From contig NC_074720.1 in assembly GCF_947242115.1 (NCBI RefSeq), positions 31,126,145 to 31,190,144 on the forward strand: DNA of 64,000 nt, written 5' to 3'. The notes under the pieces were generated by a model. That model saw only the letters and a program-made list of their open reading frames with translations, made no database searches and was not told the DNA's origin. Both the position numbers and the translations under genes were made by a program. The DNA comes from Biomphalaria glabrata (Eukaryota > Mollusca > Gastropoda > Planorbidae). Positions 34,315 to 45,805 of the stretch are shown here, piece by piece; within the stretch, counting starts at the first letter, position 1; every line of letters begins with the position of its first letter.

Positions 34315-35651
34315 CTGTCAGGATGCAAGAGAACGAAGACAATTTGTTGAACAACAAGTAAATGAACGAAGGCGAGATGGGTGTACACTGTGATGGATGT
34401 GCACTGTATCAGGATACACTGTTATGAACGTACAGGTAATGGGTGCACACTGTGATGGATGTGCACTGTATCAGGATACACTTTTATGAATGTACATGTA
34501 ATGGATGTGCACTGTGATGGATATGCACTGTGATGGATATGCTATGACATGCATCTGCATGTGATGGATGTGCACAGTGATGGATGTGCTCTGTGATGGA
34601 TATGCACTGTTATGCATCTACATGTGGTGGATGTGCACTGTGATGGATGTGCACTGAGATGGATATGCTCTGCTATGCATCTGCATGTGATGGATGTGCA
34701 CAGTGGTGGATGTGCACTGTGATGGATATGCAATGTTATGCACCTACATGTGGTGGATGTGAACAGTAGTGGATGTGCACTGTGATTAAAGTGCACTGTG
34801 ATGGATGTGCATGTCTGATAAACTGTGAGGAATATACACTATGATGAATTTGCATGCGATGGGTGTATTCTGTGATGGATGCGTTAGTTTTGGCTGTACA
34901 TATAATAGATGTGCATGTGATGGGTGTGCACAGTGATGTGTGTCACAATGATGTGTGTGAAGATGCAGATATATTTAGATTTTAATTTTCATATAGACAC
35001 GTGTGAAAACACAAATTAAATTACAGGATGTCAAATGAGTTGAACTATTGAGGTACTTCCACTCACTTCACAACTACTACTTTATACATGCAATCATCAC
35101 ATGTAATTCTATCTCACTCTCCCCTCTCCTCGCCCCTCTCCCCTCACCCCTCTCCTCACCTCTTCCCTCCCCTCTCCTCTTCCCTCCCCTCTCGTCTTCC
35201 AATCCCCCTCTCCCCTCCCCTCCCCTCTCCCCTCTCCTCTCCTCTCTCCTCCCCTCCCTTCCCCTCCCTTCTCGTCTCCCCTCCCCTCTCCACTCACCTC
35301 TCCACTCTCCTCACCTCTCCCTTCTCCTCCCCTCTCCTCTCTCCTATCCTCTCACCTCTCTTCTCTAGTCTCCCCTCACCTATCCCCTCTCCTCTCCCCT
35401 CACTTCCGACGATCTGCTCATCCTTTCATCCCCTCTAAATCCTACTCTTAGTTACATCAGACACTCGACACACACGCAATCACAAGACTAACAAAGGGAC
35501 ATTACCAATGAAAGTAGACTCTTACCTTGCGAGCCTGGTGAAGGGCTACATAACCCAGCGGTATGAAGCAGACGACAGCCAAGATTGCGCACCTGATCTG
35601 AGTTTCAACTTGCTCTGTTGTAATTATGCGTTCAGTATTCAGTGATGTGGT
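34123..35651 (-). CDS. Gene C: CD225/dispanin protein, two recognised exons
   Basis: The exons are 35526-35651 (42 codons) and 34123-34314 (63 codons plus stop), joined by a phase-0 intron with a GTAAGA donor and a CATCCTGACAG acceptor. The reading is a polar lead (TEQVETQI), then RCAILAVVCFIPLGYVALHQ with the CD225 Cys and Pro-Leu-Gly turn, then ARKARRALLSGKSTDAEYY, then SELTALSICIGVVIVVMG and a C-terminal tail ending QNTTAH. This is the clearest family member here. The segment from the first membrane helix to the second is a complete CD225 domain. The start exon was not found. It should lie on the minus side above 35651, perhaps beyond the LTR element at 36.9-41.8 kb. It is probably a membrane protein of the endosome or cell surface. 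Its role is unknown. Confidence 0.72.
34380..34960. repeat. Imperfect minisatellite of 'gatggatgtgcactgt' units
   Basis: Sixteen-base units with variants ('gatggatatgcactgt', 'tatgcatctacatgtg') run for about 580 bp inside the gene C intron. Frames on either strand are repeat products. Confidence 0.8.
35113..35410. repeat. Polypyrimidine (CT-rich) tract
   Basis: Nearly all C and T, about 300 bp of CCCCTCTCCT-type units, in the gene C intron. The opposite strand resembles the GA-rich tract at 36357-36873. Confidence 0.85.
35526..35651 (-). CDS. Gene C exon with first membrane segment
   Basis: The acceptor TTTTTTGCTCAG precedes ACC ACA TCA, and the donor follows GCTCGCAAG (GTAAGA). Both ends are phase 0. 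Confidence 0.72.
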
Positions 35652-36356
35652 CTGAGCAAAAAATTGATGATGACAAGAAAGATGATTATGATGACGATGA
35701 AGATGACATTGATGATATGGAAAAAGATTTACCGGTCATTTCATCCCCGGTCACTTCATTCCCGGTCATTTCGGTCACTTCATCCCCCGGTCATTTCATC
35801 CCCAATTAAATACTTGTTGTAATCATTGTGTAGTTGCGCAGTTAAGACTTCGCCTTTAAGCCCTCTTTAGATCTAATATATCAATGTTTTTATTTAGAAT
35901 GGTTTTTAGATATTTTTGACATATTATTATAGTGTTTATAGTTTGGGATGAAATGACCGGCAACCATGGAAATATATTGTTAGATTCTGAGAAGGCAAAA
36001 AATAATAAGATGAGTTTGTTGAAAAGAAGATAGAAGAAGATAACGAGAGTGAAGATGCTATTTAGTTGATAATTATAATAGAATGAAAACAGTGTTGATA
36101 ATGACGATACGAATGCCGGACAAAGATGAGATCAGTGTTTCTCAAACTGTAGTGCCCGGACCCCCAGGGGTCCATGACACGACCGAAGGAGGTCCGCAGA
36201 AAGATGAACATTGTATACAATTAAAATCACTTCTTTGCTAGCCAGTTTATCCTATCGGGTATTTTTTAAAACAATTGACTCGCCACTCACTTCTGTTTAA
36301 TATTTGGCTAGGACGTACTATTCTAGGTCGACCTAAACCAAAGATGTGAAAAATTT
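35652..36356. other. Gene C upstream sequence with a short repeat and a hAT-like end
   Basis: 'ccggtcatttcatcc' recurs about four times at 35732-35806, and once more reversed near 35950. CAGTGTTTCTCAAACTGTAG at 36133 resembles a hAT end. No start exon is seen. Confidence 0.45.
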
Positions 36357-36868
36357 AAGGGTAGAGGAGAGGGAAGGGGAGAGGGGAGAAGAGATGGGAT
36401 GGAGAAAGGGGAGGGGAGAGGGGATGGAGAAAGGGGAGGGGAGAGGGGATGGAGAAAGGAGAGGGGAGGGGAGAGGGGATGGAGAAAGGAGAGGGGAGGG
36501 GAGAGGGGATGGAGAAAGGAGAGGGGAGAGGGGATGGAGAAAGGAGAGGGGAGGGGAGAGGGGATGGAGAAAGGGGAGGGGAGAGGGGATGGAGAAAGGA
36601 GAGGGGAGGGGAGAGGGGATGGAGAAAGGAGAGGGGAGGGGAGAGGGGATGGAGAAAGGAGAGGGGAGGGGAGAGGGGATGGAGAAAGGGGAGGGGAGAG
36701 GGGATGGAGAAAGGAGAGGGGAGGGGAGAGGGGATGGAGAAAGGAGAGGGGAAGGGTAGAGGAGAAGGGAAAGAGGAGGGGAGGGGAGAGAGGAGGTGAG
36801 AGGAGAGGGGAAAGGAAAGGGGAGGAGAAGGGAAAAGATGAGGGGAGGGAGGAGGGGGATGAAAGAAG
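36357..36868. repeat. Polypurine (GA-rich) tract, 25 to 31-bp units
   Basis: Units such as 'ggggatggagaaaggagagg' repeat about 13 times, then looser G/A sequence follows. Long frames on both strands arise only from the biased composition. An LTR element is inserted at the right end and the tract resumes at 41820. Confidence 0.9.
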
Positions 36869-36873
36869 GAGGG

Positions 36874-37480
36874 TGTCGCGTAGTATAGACAAGTGTCTAT
36901 TTCTTTCTCCTAACTCTGTTTTTTTTATTTCCTCTACTGGTAGTACGTGTACGGGGCGAGAGTGTCTTGTATTTTTTTGTTTTGAATTGTTTTGCTACGT
37001 CACAAAGTCCGGTGACATCTATCGGTCATTCTTTGTCACGAGGCAGTTCACCCTCTAGTTTGGTTGTAGCGGACGGTGTGTTGGCTCGTAAAACGTTATT
37101 TGTCTGTACCTGTTTCTCGGACTTATTTTTCAGTTGGATTTTTGGGACCCCTGTTTAGGGTGAGTTATTCGTTTGTGATATCTATTATTGTATGTTGTAT
37201 GAGGTTGTCACTATTTCTATTTTTAGTGTAGAAGTTGAGAGTATTGTGTTTATTTCGTTTATAGGGTGCCAGTGTTGGAGTTGTGGGCGTCGCTTGCCGT
37301 CTCAGAAATACATATTGCAGTTTTTTTTTCATTGTCATTGTCAAACTTTACTATTACCAAGGTTGGCAGTGTGTGACGCCAGTCGGTCAGAGTCTGGTGG
37401 ACCATAAAGCCAGGGTGACAAGTTAATAGCCGTAGCAAAGGTGCTTAATTTAATTATTGTATAATATCTTTATATATACC

Positions 37481-37518
<38 letters not shown>

Positions 37519-37730
37519 AATATATATACTGTCTATTTGTCATCCTCATTGTACATACACATATATGTTTCATACAATTAAATTCATTTATTTTTGTTGT
37601 TATTTAAACTATTCACATTGTTGTTTACTGTATGTACGACTGTGTGTGAGTGATGTTCTTGTCAGGTTGAACCCCGGGACCTTAACAGTATACAGCTAGT
37701 TAAAAACGCAAATAAATCCTAAACCTGACA
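36874..37730 (+). repeat. Left terminal repeat of LTR element 1
   Basis: It runs TGTCGCGTAG to AACCTGACA and includes a (TA)n run near 37484-37520 and an AATAAA near its end (ACGCAAATAAATCC). Confidence 0.85.
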
Positions 37731-38464
37731 AATGGGGGCTCAGAGTCCGGCTGTGACTACTAGGTCATAGATTGTCTTATCTCGTCTTGTTATCTTATAA
37801 AATAAAAATAAAAAATATACTGCCTAATACCCCTTTATTGTATTTATATTTGATGTTATTGGGTACAATTTGCTGAAAAAAAAAAAAAGTGTTTGTGTAC
37901 TTCTCATAATTGTTGGGACATCAAAAGTAGCAGAGGCTTGAAACATTGTTAAATTTATCATTAATTTGTTTGAATTCACCGCCATATTATTATATGTGTT
38001 GATTGTTATTGAGGATTGTACCAATGCTAAATTTATCATTTATGATTTTGAACTCATCATCATAGGACTATAGGTGTTGATATTTCAAGATTGTGATTTA
38101 TATTCATTTATTTAATTTTTTCTTTCATGTTATTTTGTGCTTCACTACCACCGAGTGACGAGTGTCTTCTCGCTCCCGGCAACAGGCAAGTGTGTGGGGA
38201 TTGACCGTTGATACCGGTGTTAGAGGCCATCGTTCCTATATTGGTGTGTTGGAAGTCCCTGTAACAGCTATCTTTCTACGCATCGGCCTGGAGTGAGGCG
38301 TTTTCTCTCCGACTTTGGATACTACTCAGATAGGTTTTCTTTCTTTGCCATACGACACACTCTAAGTTTTAGTTTACATCTTATGTCTGTATATTATAGT
38401 ATATCATAGTAATAATAATAATAGTATTAGTTGATTTAGCTGAACACAGTAAGGCACTTAGACC

Positions 38465-39652
38465 ATGGAAACCAGGTTAACGGTAAGATCACAGTTTATT
38501 AGTGATGGCCGTGCTATGGGGTACGAAGGGGAAAGGTTAGAGAGATATGTGAAGGAACGGAAAGATGAATATGATAGAGATAAGGAAGAGGCGAAGGCAG
38601 AAGAAGAGGCTAGAAAGAAAGAGGCGAAGGCAGAAGAAGAGGCTAGAAAGAAAGAGGCGAAGGCAGAAGAAGAGGCTAGGTTTGAGCGGCAGGAGAAGTT
38701 GAAGAAAGAGGCGAAGGCAGAAGAAGAGGCTAGGAAGAAAGAGGAAGAAGAGAGATTTGAACGTGATGAGAAGGCCAAACGCGAGGAGCACGAAAGATGG
38801 AAGGAAAGAGATGCCAAGGAGTCAATCAAGAGGAAAGAGGAGTTGGAACTGGCTAGGCTTAAAGAAAAGTCTGCGCCAGAGGCAGGCGTGGCGGCAGGAC
38901 AGTCAGGGGATGTGCGATACAAGAATGTCTTAGACAGGCTTGACAAGAGTTTCCAGGGAATGAAAGATGACGACGACCTCCTAGCTTACCTAACACACTT
39001 TGAGGCCGTTGCAGCAAGGTGCAAAATAGAGAGAAAAGAGTGGTCCTTGCTGTTGTCATATAAACTGACCACCGCACTCAGAAACTTCATGCTAAGGGAC
39101 AGTCTGTTCCTTAGCGAGAATTATGAAGAAGTCAAGACTGCACTTCTTCGCCATGCAGATATCAACGCGGAAACCTGCCGCAAAAGATTCCATCTCGTGA
39201 GACCAAGTCAAAACGACTTTAGGAGATATGTAACAGAATTGAAAACGGCCTTAGATAATTGGTGCAAGATGGCTGAAGTCGGTAAAACAGTGGAGGAGTT
39301 AAGAGATCTGTTGATCAAAGATAGGATCTTAGAAAGCGTATCGAGTCGTGTATACAGGCAACTGGTTTTGAGCAAGCACAGAACAGTAGAGAACATGCTG
39401 GAAGTTATAGAAGGCTTTAAGGTTGCTGGGTCAGATGAGCCGATTTGTAAGGAAGAGAGTGTATATGTGGCGGCAGCATGTTGTGAACCTGTGGGTAAAA
39501 GAAAGGTAATTGTGTGTTTCAGTTGTGGTGAAAAGGGGCATAATTCAACCGAGTGCCGTAAAGGTGTTTCCCCGTCTAACGAGATTGATGTTGAAGATGT
39601 GAACTCTAAGGATATTGTCAGCGATCAAGATCAAAGGTCAAGACATAGATGA
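38465..39652 (+). other. Gag-like frame of LTR element 1
   Basis: A highly charged coiled-coil N-terminal third (repeated KEAKAEEEAR) precedes a helical, capsid-like middle (FEAVAARCKIERKEWSLLL, TCRKRFHLVRPSQNDF). A single zinc knuckle (CFSCGEKGHNSTEC) lies near the C-terminus. Order and content fit the Gag of mollusc Ty3/gypsy-type elements. It is part of a fossil element. Confidence 0.75.
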
Positions 39653-39697
39653 CTAGCGGGTCGTCGCGATTCGGATGGTCGCCGTGGGTATAAGTTA

Positions 39698-39955
39698 GTG
39701 CCGGATCGCTACACAGTAACTGTTCAAAATTTGCCATTCAATGTTAACTGGCAGAAGTTAAAAGATAGATTTAGAGACGTTGGTTTAGTGGGATTTGTGG
39801 AGGTTTTAATGGCAAACGGGAAGTCGATGGGCGTAGGTCATGTAAAGTTAAGGAACCTGGCCGATGTTGCGAGAGCAGTTAAATATTTAGACAAGTCCAA
39901 ACTTGGAGGTAGGACTATTGTAGTTGTCCCACATCGTATAAGTGCGCGGGGGTAA
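39698..39955 (+). other. RRM-like frame inside LTR element 1
   Basis: It reads as an RNA recognition motif: RNP2-like VTVQNLPF near the start, then WQKLKDRF, and RNP1-like KSMGVGHVKL in the middle, then ARAVKYLDKSKLGGRTIVV. The layout NLPF...W..LKD.F...NGKS.G.G.VK resembles the third RRM of hnRNP M/MYEF2. It lies just after the Gag-like frame on the same strand. An RRM is not a usual part of this element type, so capture from a host transcript is possible. Confidence 0.65.
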
Positions 39956-40045
39956 CGATATGATAACTTTGATTCTCTGTTTTATATATATATATATTTA
40001 TATATATATTAGCTTTGTTGGTCAAACGTTCCAATATTTAGACCT

Positions 40046-40516
40046 ATGGAAGTAAACTGGAACTGCAAGTGTGCGTTGGCATTGAATAGGCTGCAGACTT
40101 GTCTGAGTAAGTGTCCTATTCTTCGTTTACCTGATACTTCTCTAACTTTTTTTTTTCTTCAGACAGATGCTTCAGATAAAGGAATTTCTGGCATTCTCTG
40201 TCAATGTATCAAAGGCGTGTTACATCCCATAAAGTACGTAAGCCGTAAATTGTTGCCTCGGGAGCAGAAGTACTCTATTATTGAACGGGAAGGATTAGCC
40301 ATAGTATATTCTGTTAAGGAACTGGACAGGTATTTAGCAGGTAAAACATTTCACCTGCTGACTGATCACAAGGCCTTATCGTATCTCAGGAGCACAAACT
40401 TTACAAACGCACGTATCACAAGAGGGGCATTGATGCTACAAGACTACTCCTTTGACGTTGTCCACGTAAAGGGAGAGAACAATCTGCTGGCTGATCTTTG
40501 TTCAAGATTGATATAG
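40046..40516 (+). other. RNase H-like piece of the Pol region, LTR element 1
   Basis: It shows LQTDASDKGISGILCQ, KYVSRKLLPREQKYSIIE, LTDHKALSYL and VVHVKGENNLLADLCSR, the connection and RNase H domain pattern of Ty3/gypsy Pol. It is part of a fossil element. Confidence 0.8.
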
Positions 40517-40969
40517 ACTTCCATCCGCCATTTATTTTATGTTTCTATGTGTTATAACATTTGAACTTGTGTTTTATATTATGCAAATGATACTAATTTC
40601 AAGAATATAATGTGTATTTATTTAATATAAATATAATTTGGTATATTATATTAATGTTGTATTTGTAAATATGAATTTGTAATATAACTTGGTTCTTGTC
40701 CCAAGTTGATATGGGTCACCTTCAAAGTCAAGGTAACCAACTTTTCTTTGTTATTGGATCTTTATCTTGACGTGTATTGTGTTTCCTTGGTTCATTAATT
40801 GGTGACTCCCCATCATTTTTTTTCTTCCATTATTACATTTTGAAATGTGACATAGATGCACTTATGATCATTTTGTTCTTCCTTGTTCTTTCTACAAAGT
40901 TTTGTCTTCGAAAGGATTTTTGATGACTGGAATTTCTTTCAAAATTTCCAGCTCGTCGAGGAGGGGGGA

Positions 40970-41819
40970 TGTCGCGTAGTATAGACAAGTGTCTATTTCT
41001 TTCTCCTAACTCTGTTTTTTTTATTTCCTCTACTGGTAGTACGTGTACGGGGCGAGAGTGTCTTGTATTTTTTTGTTTTGAATTGTTTTGCTACGTCACA
41101 AAGTCCGGTGACATCTATCGGTCATTCTTTGTCACGAGGCAGTTCACCCTCTAGTTTGGTTGTAGCGGACGGTGTGTTGGCTCGTAAAACGTTATTTGTC
41201 TGTACCTGTTTCTCGGACTTATTTTTCAGTTGGATTTTTGGGACCCCTGTTTAGGGTGAGTTATTCGTTTGTGATATCTATTATTGTATGTTGTATGAGG
41301 TTGTCACTATTTCTATTTTTAGTGTAGAAGTTGAGAGTATTGTGTTTATTTCGTTTATAGGGTGCCAGTGTTGGAGTTGTGGGCGTCGCTTGCCGTCTCA
41401 GAAATACATATTGCAGTTTTTTTTCATTGTCATTGTCAAACTTTACTATTACCAAGGTTGGCAGTGTGTGACGCCAGTCGGTCAGAGTCTGGTGGACCAT
41501 AAAGCCAGGGTGACAAGTTAATAGCCGTAGCAAAGGTGCTTAATTTAATTATTGTATAATATCTTTATATATACCTATTATATATATATATATATATATA
41601 TATATCTAATATATATACTGTCTATTTGTCATCCTCATTGTACATACACATATATGTTTCATACAATTAAATTCATTTATTTTTGTTGTTATTTAAACTA
41701 TTCACATTGTTGTTTACTGTATGTACGACTGTGTGTGAGTGATGTTCTTGTCAGGTTGAACCCCGGGACCTTAACAGTATACAGCTAGTTAAAAACGCAA
41801 ATAAATCCTAAACCTGACA
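40970..41819 (+). repeat. Right terminal repeat of LTR element 1
   Basis: It matches the left repeat closely and is followed by the GAGGG target duplication at 41820-41824. Confidence 0.85.
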
Positions 41820-41985
41820 GAGGGTATAGGAGGGCGAGAGGGGAGGGGAGAGAGGAGGTGAGAGGAGAGGGGAAAGGAAAGGGGAGGGGAGGGGAGGAGG
41901 TGAGGAGAAAGGGGAGGGGAGGGGAGAGAGGAGGAGAGGGGAAAGGGGAGGGGAGAGAGAGGAGAGGAGATGGAAGAGGTTTATT
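41820..41985. repeat. Polypurine tract resuming after LTR element 1
   Basis: 'gagaggaggtgagaggagagggg' also occurs at about 36788, left of the element, which shows that the LTR element landed inside the purine-rich repeat. Confidence 0.8.
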
Positions 41986-42425
41986 TGAACGGTATTTCTG
42001 GTTTATACTTTAAATTAGTATCTTCGGCTTTAGATGTTGTTTGAGTGATCGGAACATTACATGAACAGCAATTTCATACAAAATTGTATCATCACAATTT
42101 CAATCACAATTTTTGCCATTGCATTGTATGATCTACACAAAGTCATCGTCACAAAAATATTTATTCCAATTCCATCCCTTCTTTGTCTATTACCAATGTA
42201 GAGCTTTGGTCTACTTTCAAGACGACTTCCAACTAACCGAGCTACCACACTCAGCCTTGGCTGGGGACAGAACACGTCTTTCAAAAAATACTTACCCCAT
42301 CTTCTTGGATAATCGGGTCTATGACACTGCCTGGGAAGTCGACCAACCCAGGTAAAGAGCCCAGCGACCTTGCCACATAGTCAGCAGAATGGGATATAGA
42401 TACAGAGATGGGTTTCACAGATGAC
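41986..42425. other. AT-rich sequence with a possible SINE scrap
   Basis: At 42230-42395 the blocks 'aaccgagctaccacactcag' and 'ccagcgaccttgccacatag' look like a reversed tRNA-type head, but the body is not recognised. Confidence 0.3.
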
Positions 42426-42429
42426 TTTG

Positions 42430-42960
42430 ATTGACCAACGAATAGTTCTTAGAATGAAAAAAACAAAAAGTACGATCGTAATATTTACAAATTGATTGAG
42501 ATAATTGTCTTTGGATGGCGTTAAATTTACTTCATTTCTAAGCTGCTGTGTTTGCACAATTTTTCCGGTGCTATTATCCAACATCTTCTTATGTAGTTTA
42601 AAGATGTTAACTTTGCATGAGAAAAATTGCCATTTTGCGATTTTCTTTGCATGAGTTTCAAGGTGGACTTCCCACAAAAGCTTGTTGTCAGCAATGACAC
42701 CTAACTATTTGTATAAGTGTACTTGTTGCATTGTCATATAACGGTATAGTATTTATCTGCAGCTCATGTATTGATTGTTTGTTCTTTGTGAAATTCCTTA
42801 TGAGACTTTAAGTTCTAGGAAATTGTCTGTGCACTAGTGTGTAAAATTTTCTATCGAGCTTCGATACTTAGTATCATTAGCGAATTTAGTGTACTAAACT
42901 GTGTCATGGGGGCTTCCTCTGTCATTTGTGTAAAGAGTGGACATTACTAGACAAGGCTTT
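42430..42960 (-). mobile_element. CR1-like LINE remnant, reverse transcriptase part
   Basis: Read on the minus strand with breaks: LYTND then SPHDTV, a degraded palm-box region (TKFANDT in place of the usual ADDT), then LGVIADNKLLWEVHLETHAKK. This is the reverse transcriptase order of CR1-type LINEs. It is strongly degenerate. Confidence 0.5.
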
Positions 42961-43450
42961 TCTAAAGGGGAAGAACTACGTCCTTAAAACTATATCTACA
43001 AATAATGTACAAGCTATTTCCTTTATTCGATATCAAACAAAATAATTAAATAACCAATAAATAATTGACTTATTGAGTATTTTCGTTTACTGATTCGTGT
43101 TTTGTTAGGTACAATAAATAATTGTTTAAATTATCAACTTGATCGGAGATTGCGCGAAGGAGAAGTAGCGTTAACTATTTTTAGGGACTAAACCCAACAA
43201 ATTGAGCCATATCTGTGAATACTGAATTATTATTTTTACTTTTTGCTATTAAACAAAAAATAATAATTACCAGTATTTAATTGGCTAATTGGTTACTTTT
43301 TTTAAAATCGACGATTCATGTCTTGTCTATGTCAATGAATAATTGTGTGAAGTTTCAACTTGATCCGAGATGTGGGAGAAATAACGTGTACACACTTTGA
43401 CCAGACAGGCAGAAAGACAGACAGAGTGGATATAAGCTTTGTAAAAAGGG
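42960..43450 (+). repeat. Dispersed repeat family X, two copies in a row
   Basis: Copy one runs 'aaaggggaagaactacgtcc' to 'tgatcggagattgcgcg'. Copy two runs 'gggactaaacccaacaaattg' to 'gatataagctttgtaaa'. Confidence 0.75.
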
Positions 43451-44470
43451 GTACTTGCTTTGGAATGTCTCTTTGTAAATGTATCGGTCAACTCATTACA
43501 ACACGATTTTTTTGTACACACGCAACCTAACCAGTCTCTAAAAAAGGGGGGGGGGGAAATCATATTCTTGAATACCAGCCTACAGGCATCTTGCTATTGT
43601 TACCAGCTGGGGCTGGATTGACAGAGACGTAGTGAGCAAAACATGCGCACGGGGATGGTACTTTATTGGCGAAAACCCCTCAATATTCTTATCCGACTTT
43701 TGCTCCTGAACTAATGCAACTTGGTAAATGATTTATATTCCATGAATATAACATAGAAAGATAGGCCTTCGAGTGGCGCCCCCTATATGTTGCGCCCGGG
43801 GCATTGTGCCCCCCCACTACGCCTCTGTGAGTTGGGCATAAATGCGAGTCCGAATTCACGTGAGTCAAGTCCTTACAAGTATCTAAATAAAAATCAGAAT
43901 CTTTTCATCTAAAAAAAAAAAAAAGATTATATTAATAACGTCTCCTCAAATGAAAATGTAACCTCTGGTGTTAACAAGACTTTACTTAGTAGGAACAGCA
44001 AGCCTAAGTATAAGGTTTTCTAATTCTGCCAACTCTCTCTATAATAACCACAGCAATATACCTTTACAAGTGTATTTAAAACGTAATAGCTCTTGATCTA
44101 GATCTAGATTCTGTATGTTCTGAAAAGCTATGCAGCATTTTGGATAGACGATTTCATGTTAGATCTCAAACTCAACTTACCTCTATTCATACTAAACCTA
44201 TTTTAGATTACAGACTTTAAGAACATTTTAAAGATTGATTTTCATTGGCATTGTATAACTTGGTCCCCTCTATTATCTTTGAAAAAAGAACAACACTTAA
44301 CATATAAACTAAGGCACACAAGGTGCACCTAAACAGACTGGAAGTTTTGAGATGTGTTCTAAAAACAACGATTTCCTCCATAGCAGAAAAAAAGAATCAA
44401 ATAATTTTTCAGTCCATTATTCCCTTGGATAAATAAATAAAGCTACTAATAGTTCTTGATCGCTTCCATT
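43451..44470. other. AT-rich sequence with possible MITE pieces
   Basis: Around 43765-43830, 'gtggcgccccctatatgttgc' and 'ccccactacgcctctg' look like one end of a MITE related in style to the 'gtggcgtag' family. No gene is seen. Confidence 0.35.
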
Positions 44471-44474
44471 AAAC

Positions 44475-44960
44475 ATGTTTGCGTTCCGTCATGGACATAC
44501 GGTGGCAAGACCGCACTACAAACAGCGATGTCTCTGCGAACGAATGTATGGACAGTATAGAGGGACCTCTTATAGTTCAGCAGCTACGCTAGGCAGGGCA
44601 TGTATCCCGTATGGGGGACGAGCGAATGCCAAAGGCAGTCTTTTTCTTTTTTTTTTTGTGAGCTGAAAGTTGATTGACGTAACAGTGGTGCCCCACGAAA
44701 ACCTTTAAAGACCAGCTTAGGCGCCAACTGGATGTAACTGACATAGAAGAGAGCCCCTGGCTACAGGCGGCTTCAGAACGAGGCAGCTGGAGGTCACCTA
44801 CGAGACAGCTGGAGGTCACTTACAAGGCGCCGGAAACACATTTGAGACCAACAAAAAATCCACTGCCGAGGACAGACGTAGATGGCGAAATGAGAACCTA
44901 AATCGAACACTGTACAAGACATCGATAAGACAAGAAAAACATTTAAAACATTGTTTATGT
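44475..44960 (+). mobile_element. LINE ORF2 3' end, degenerate
   Basis: It holds ANAKGSLF (from the usual R-M-P-K-A-x-F block), then THRREPLATGGFRTRQLEV and ETNKKSTAEDRRRWRNENLNRTL. This is the tail pattern of an abundant mollusc LINE, also seen at 51.99-52.84 kb. Stops and a frameshift interrupt it. Confidence 0.6.
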
Positions 44961-45503
44961 ATGGAGTATGGTTATTTTTTCAGCAGGCTTTTAATCCACA
45001 GAAGTATAGTAGGATGGAAGACCAGTTTAGGGCCTGTCGATTGAGGGGAGAACTTCATTTACCCCCCCCCCCCCCCCCAACTTGTCTCCAATGAGGAGGC
45101 TGATCAGAAATACCATCCAGCGCTCAACACTTTTTCCAAACACCTGCCAGCAAAGGTCTGCAACAGTCGATCATGCACAGAGGCTGGCCAGGAGGATACG
45201 GAGGCTCTCGTAACGTTAACCTTTTGCAGAACATTGCACGAGGTTGAACTTGCTCCATAAAGACACCACGGGGAGGTTGGCAAGAAAATGTATTGAGCAG
45301 AATTTGAGCAAACACGACAAATATAAATATAAACAAACATGACGACAAACAAACACAAGCATAAACAACATGACGACAAACAAACACAAGCATAAACAAA
45401 CATGAAGACAAACAAACATAAGTATAAATAAACATGAAGACAAACAAACTTAAGATTAAACAAACATAAAAACAAACAAACATAAGTAGATTTGTGTTCA
45501 TGT
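44961..45503. other. Sequence with a C run and AAACAAACAT-type repeats
   Basis: A C18 run is at 45061-45078. 'aaacaaacataag' units repeat at 45320-45485. Hydrophobic minus-strand frames over the latter are repeat products. The block 45110-45300 may be a transposon scrap. Confidence 0.45.
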
Positions 45504-45509
45504 TTTATT
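45504..45509 (-). promoter_or_regulatory. Possible poly(A) signal AATAAA for gene B
   Basis: AATAAA on the minus strand lies about 160 bases after the gene B stop codon. Confidence 0.35.
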
Positions 45510-45670
45510 CGTGGCATTTCTTCCTGTAATCTATGATGGCATACAGTTTCCCAATGATGTTACTCTTCTGAAAATACAAATACACTACTCTGTCCAAGCT
45601 GAAACCAAACTATGGCCTAGTGGGTTTTAAAAAAATTGATAGAGCTGCTGTTTCTCTCTTAGTAGCGTGA

Positions 45671-45805
45671 CTAGGACGGGCATGGCATGAGGACTTCAAA
45701 CAAATTCTTAATGGAGGAAAGGAGATAGAGAATCGTCAAGAACATCATTCGATTGAGTGTCACCTTGACCTCTGCTGTGTCTCCCTGTTGTAAGGCCCAT
45801 CTAGC
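45671..45805 (-). CDS. Gene B terminal exon
   Basis: It starts GCTAGATGGGCC after CCCCAG and ends CCGTCC then TAG. Confidence 0.55.
   Translation of the reverse strand, partial: ARWALQQGDTAEVKVTLNRMMFLTILYLLSSIKNLFEVLMPCPS

Larger units (their letters stand above)
36874..41819 (+). mobile_element. Ty3/gypsy-type LTR retroelement 1, young, broken
   Basis: The left terminal repeat is 36874-37730 and the right is 40970-41819. Both start TGTCGCG and end CCTGACA. They are nearly identical, with the visible differences mostly in simple-repeat length. The 5-bp target duplication GAGGG flanks both sides. A primer-site-like TGGGGGCTC follows the left repeat and a purine tract (GAGGAGGGGGGA) precedes the right one. 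Visible parts are a Gag-like frame (38465-39652), an RRM-like frame (39698-39955) and an RNase H-like piece (40046-40516). The internal region is too short for a whole gag-pol set, so the element is broken, with at least a couple of breaks. The close match of the repeats means recent insertion. It lies antisense to the neighbouring gene row. Confidence 0.85.

Noticed and set aside
34096-34350. Plus-strand 84-codon frame
   Set aside because: It is the antisense shadow of the gene C terminal exon, which has proper splice sites and a CD225 loop.
35048-35438. Ser/Pro/Leu-rich plus-strand frames
   Set aside because: Low-complexity CT tract. The opposite strand is the same kind of GA tract as at 36.4 kb.
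36346-37058. Long Glu/Gly/Arg frames on the plus strand (up to 219 codons) and Ser/Pro/Leu frames on the minus strand
   Set aside because: They are produced by the GA-rich tandem repeat. No start context, domain or splice signal supports a gene.
45104-45517. Cys/Leu/Val-rich minus-strand frames that look like membrane proteins
   Set aside because: They come from AAACAAACAT-type repeats, with no splice sites and no family likeness. The gene B poly(A) signal overlaps them.
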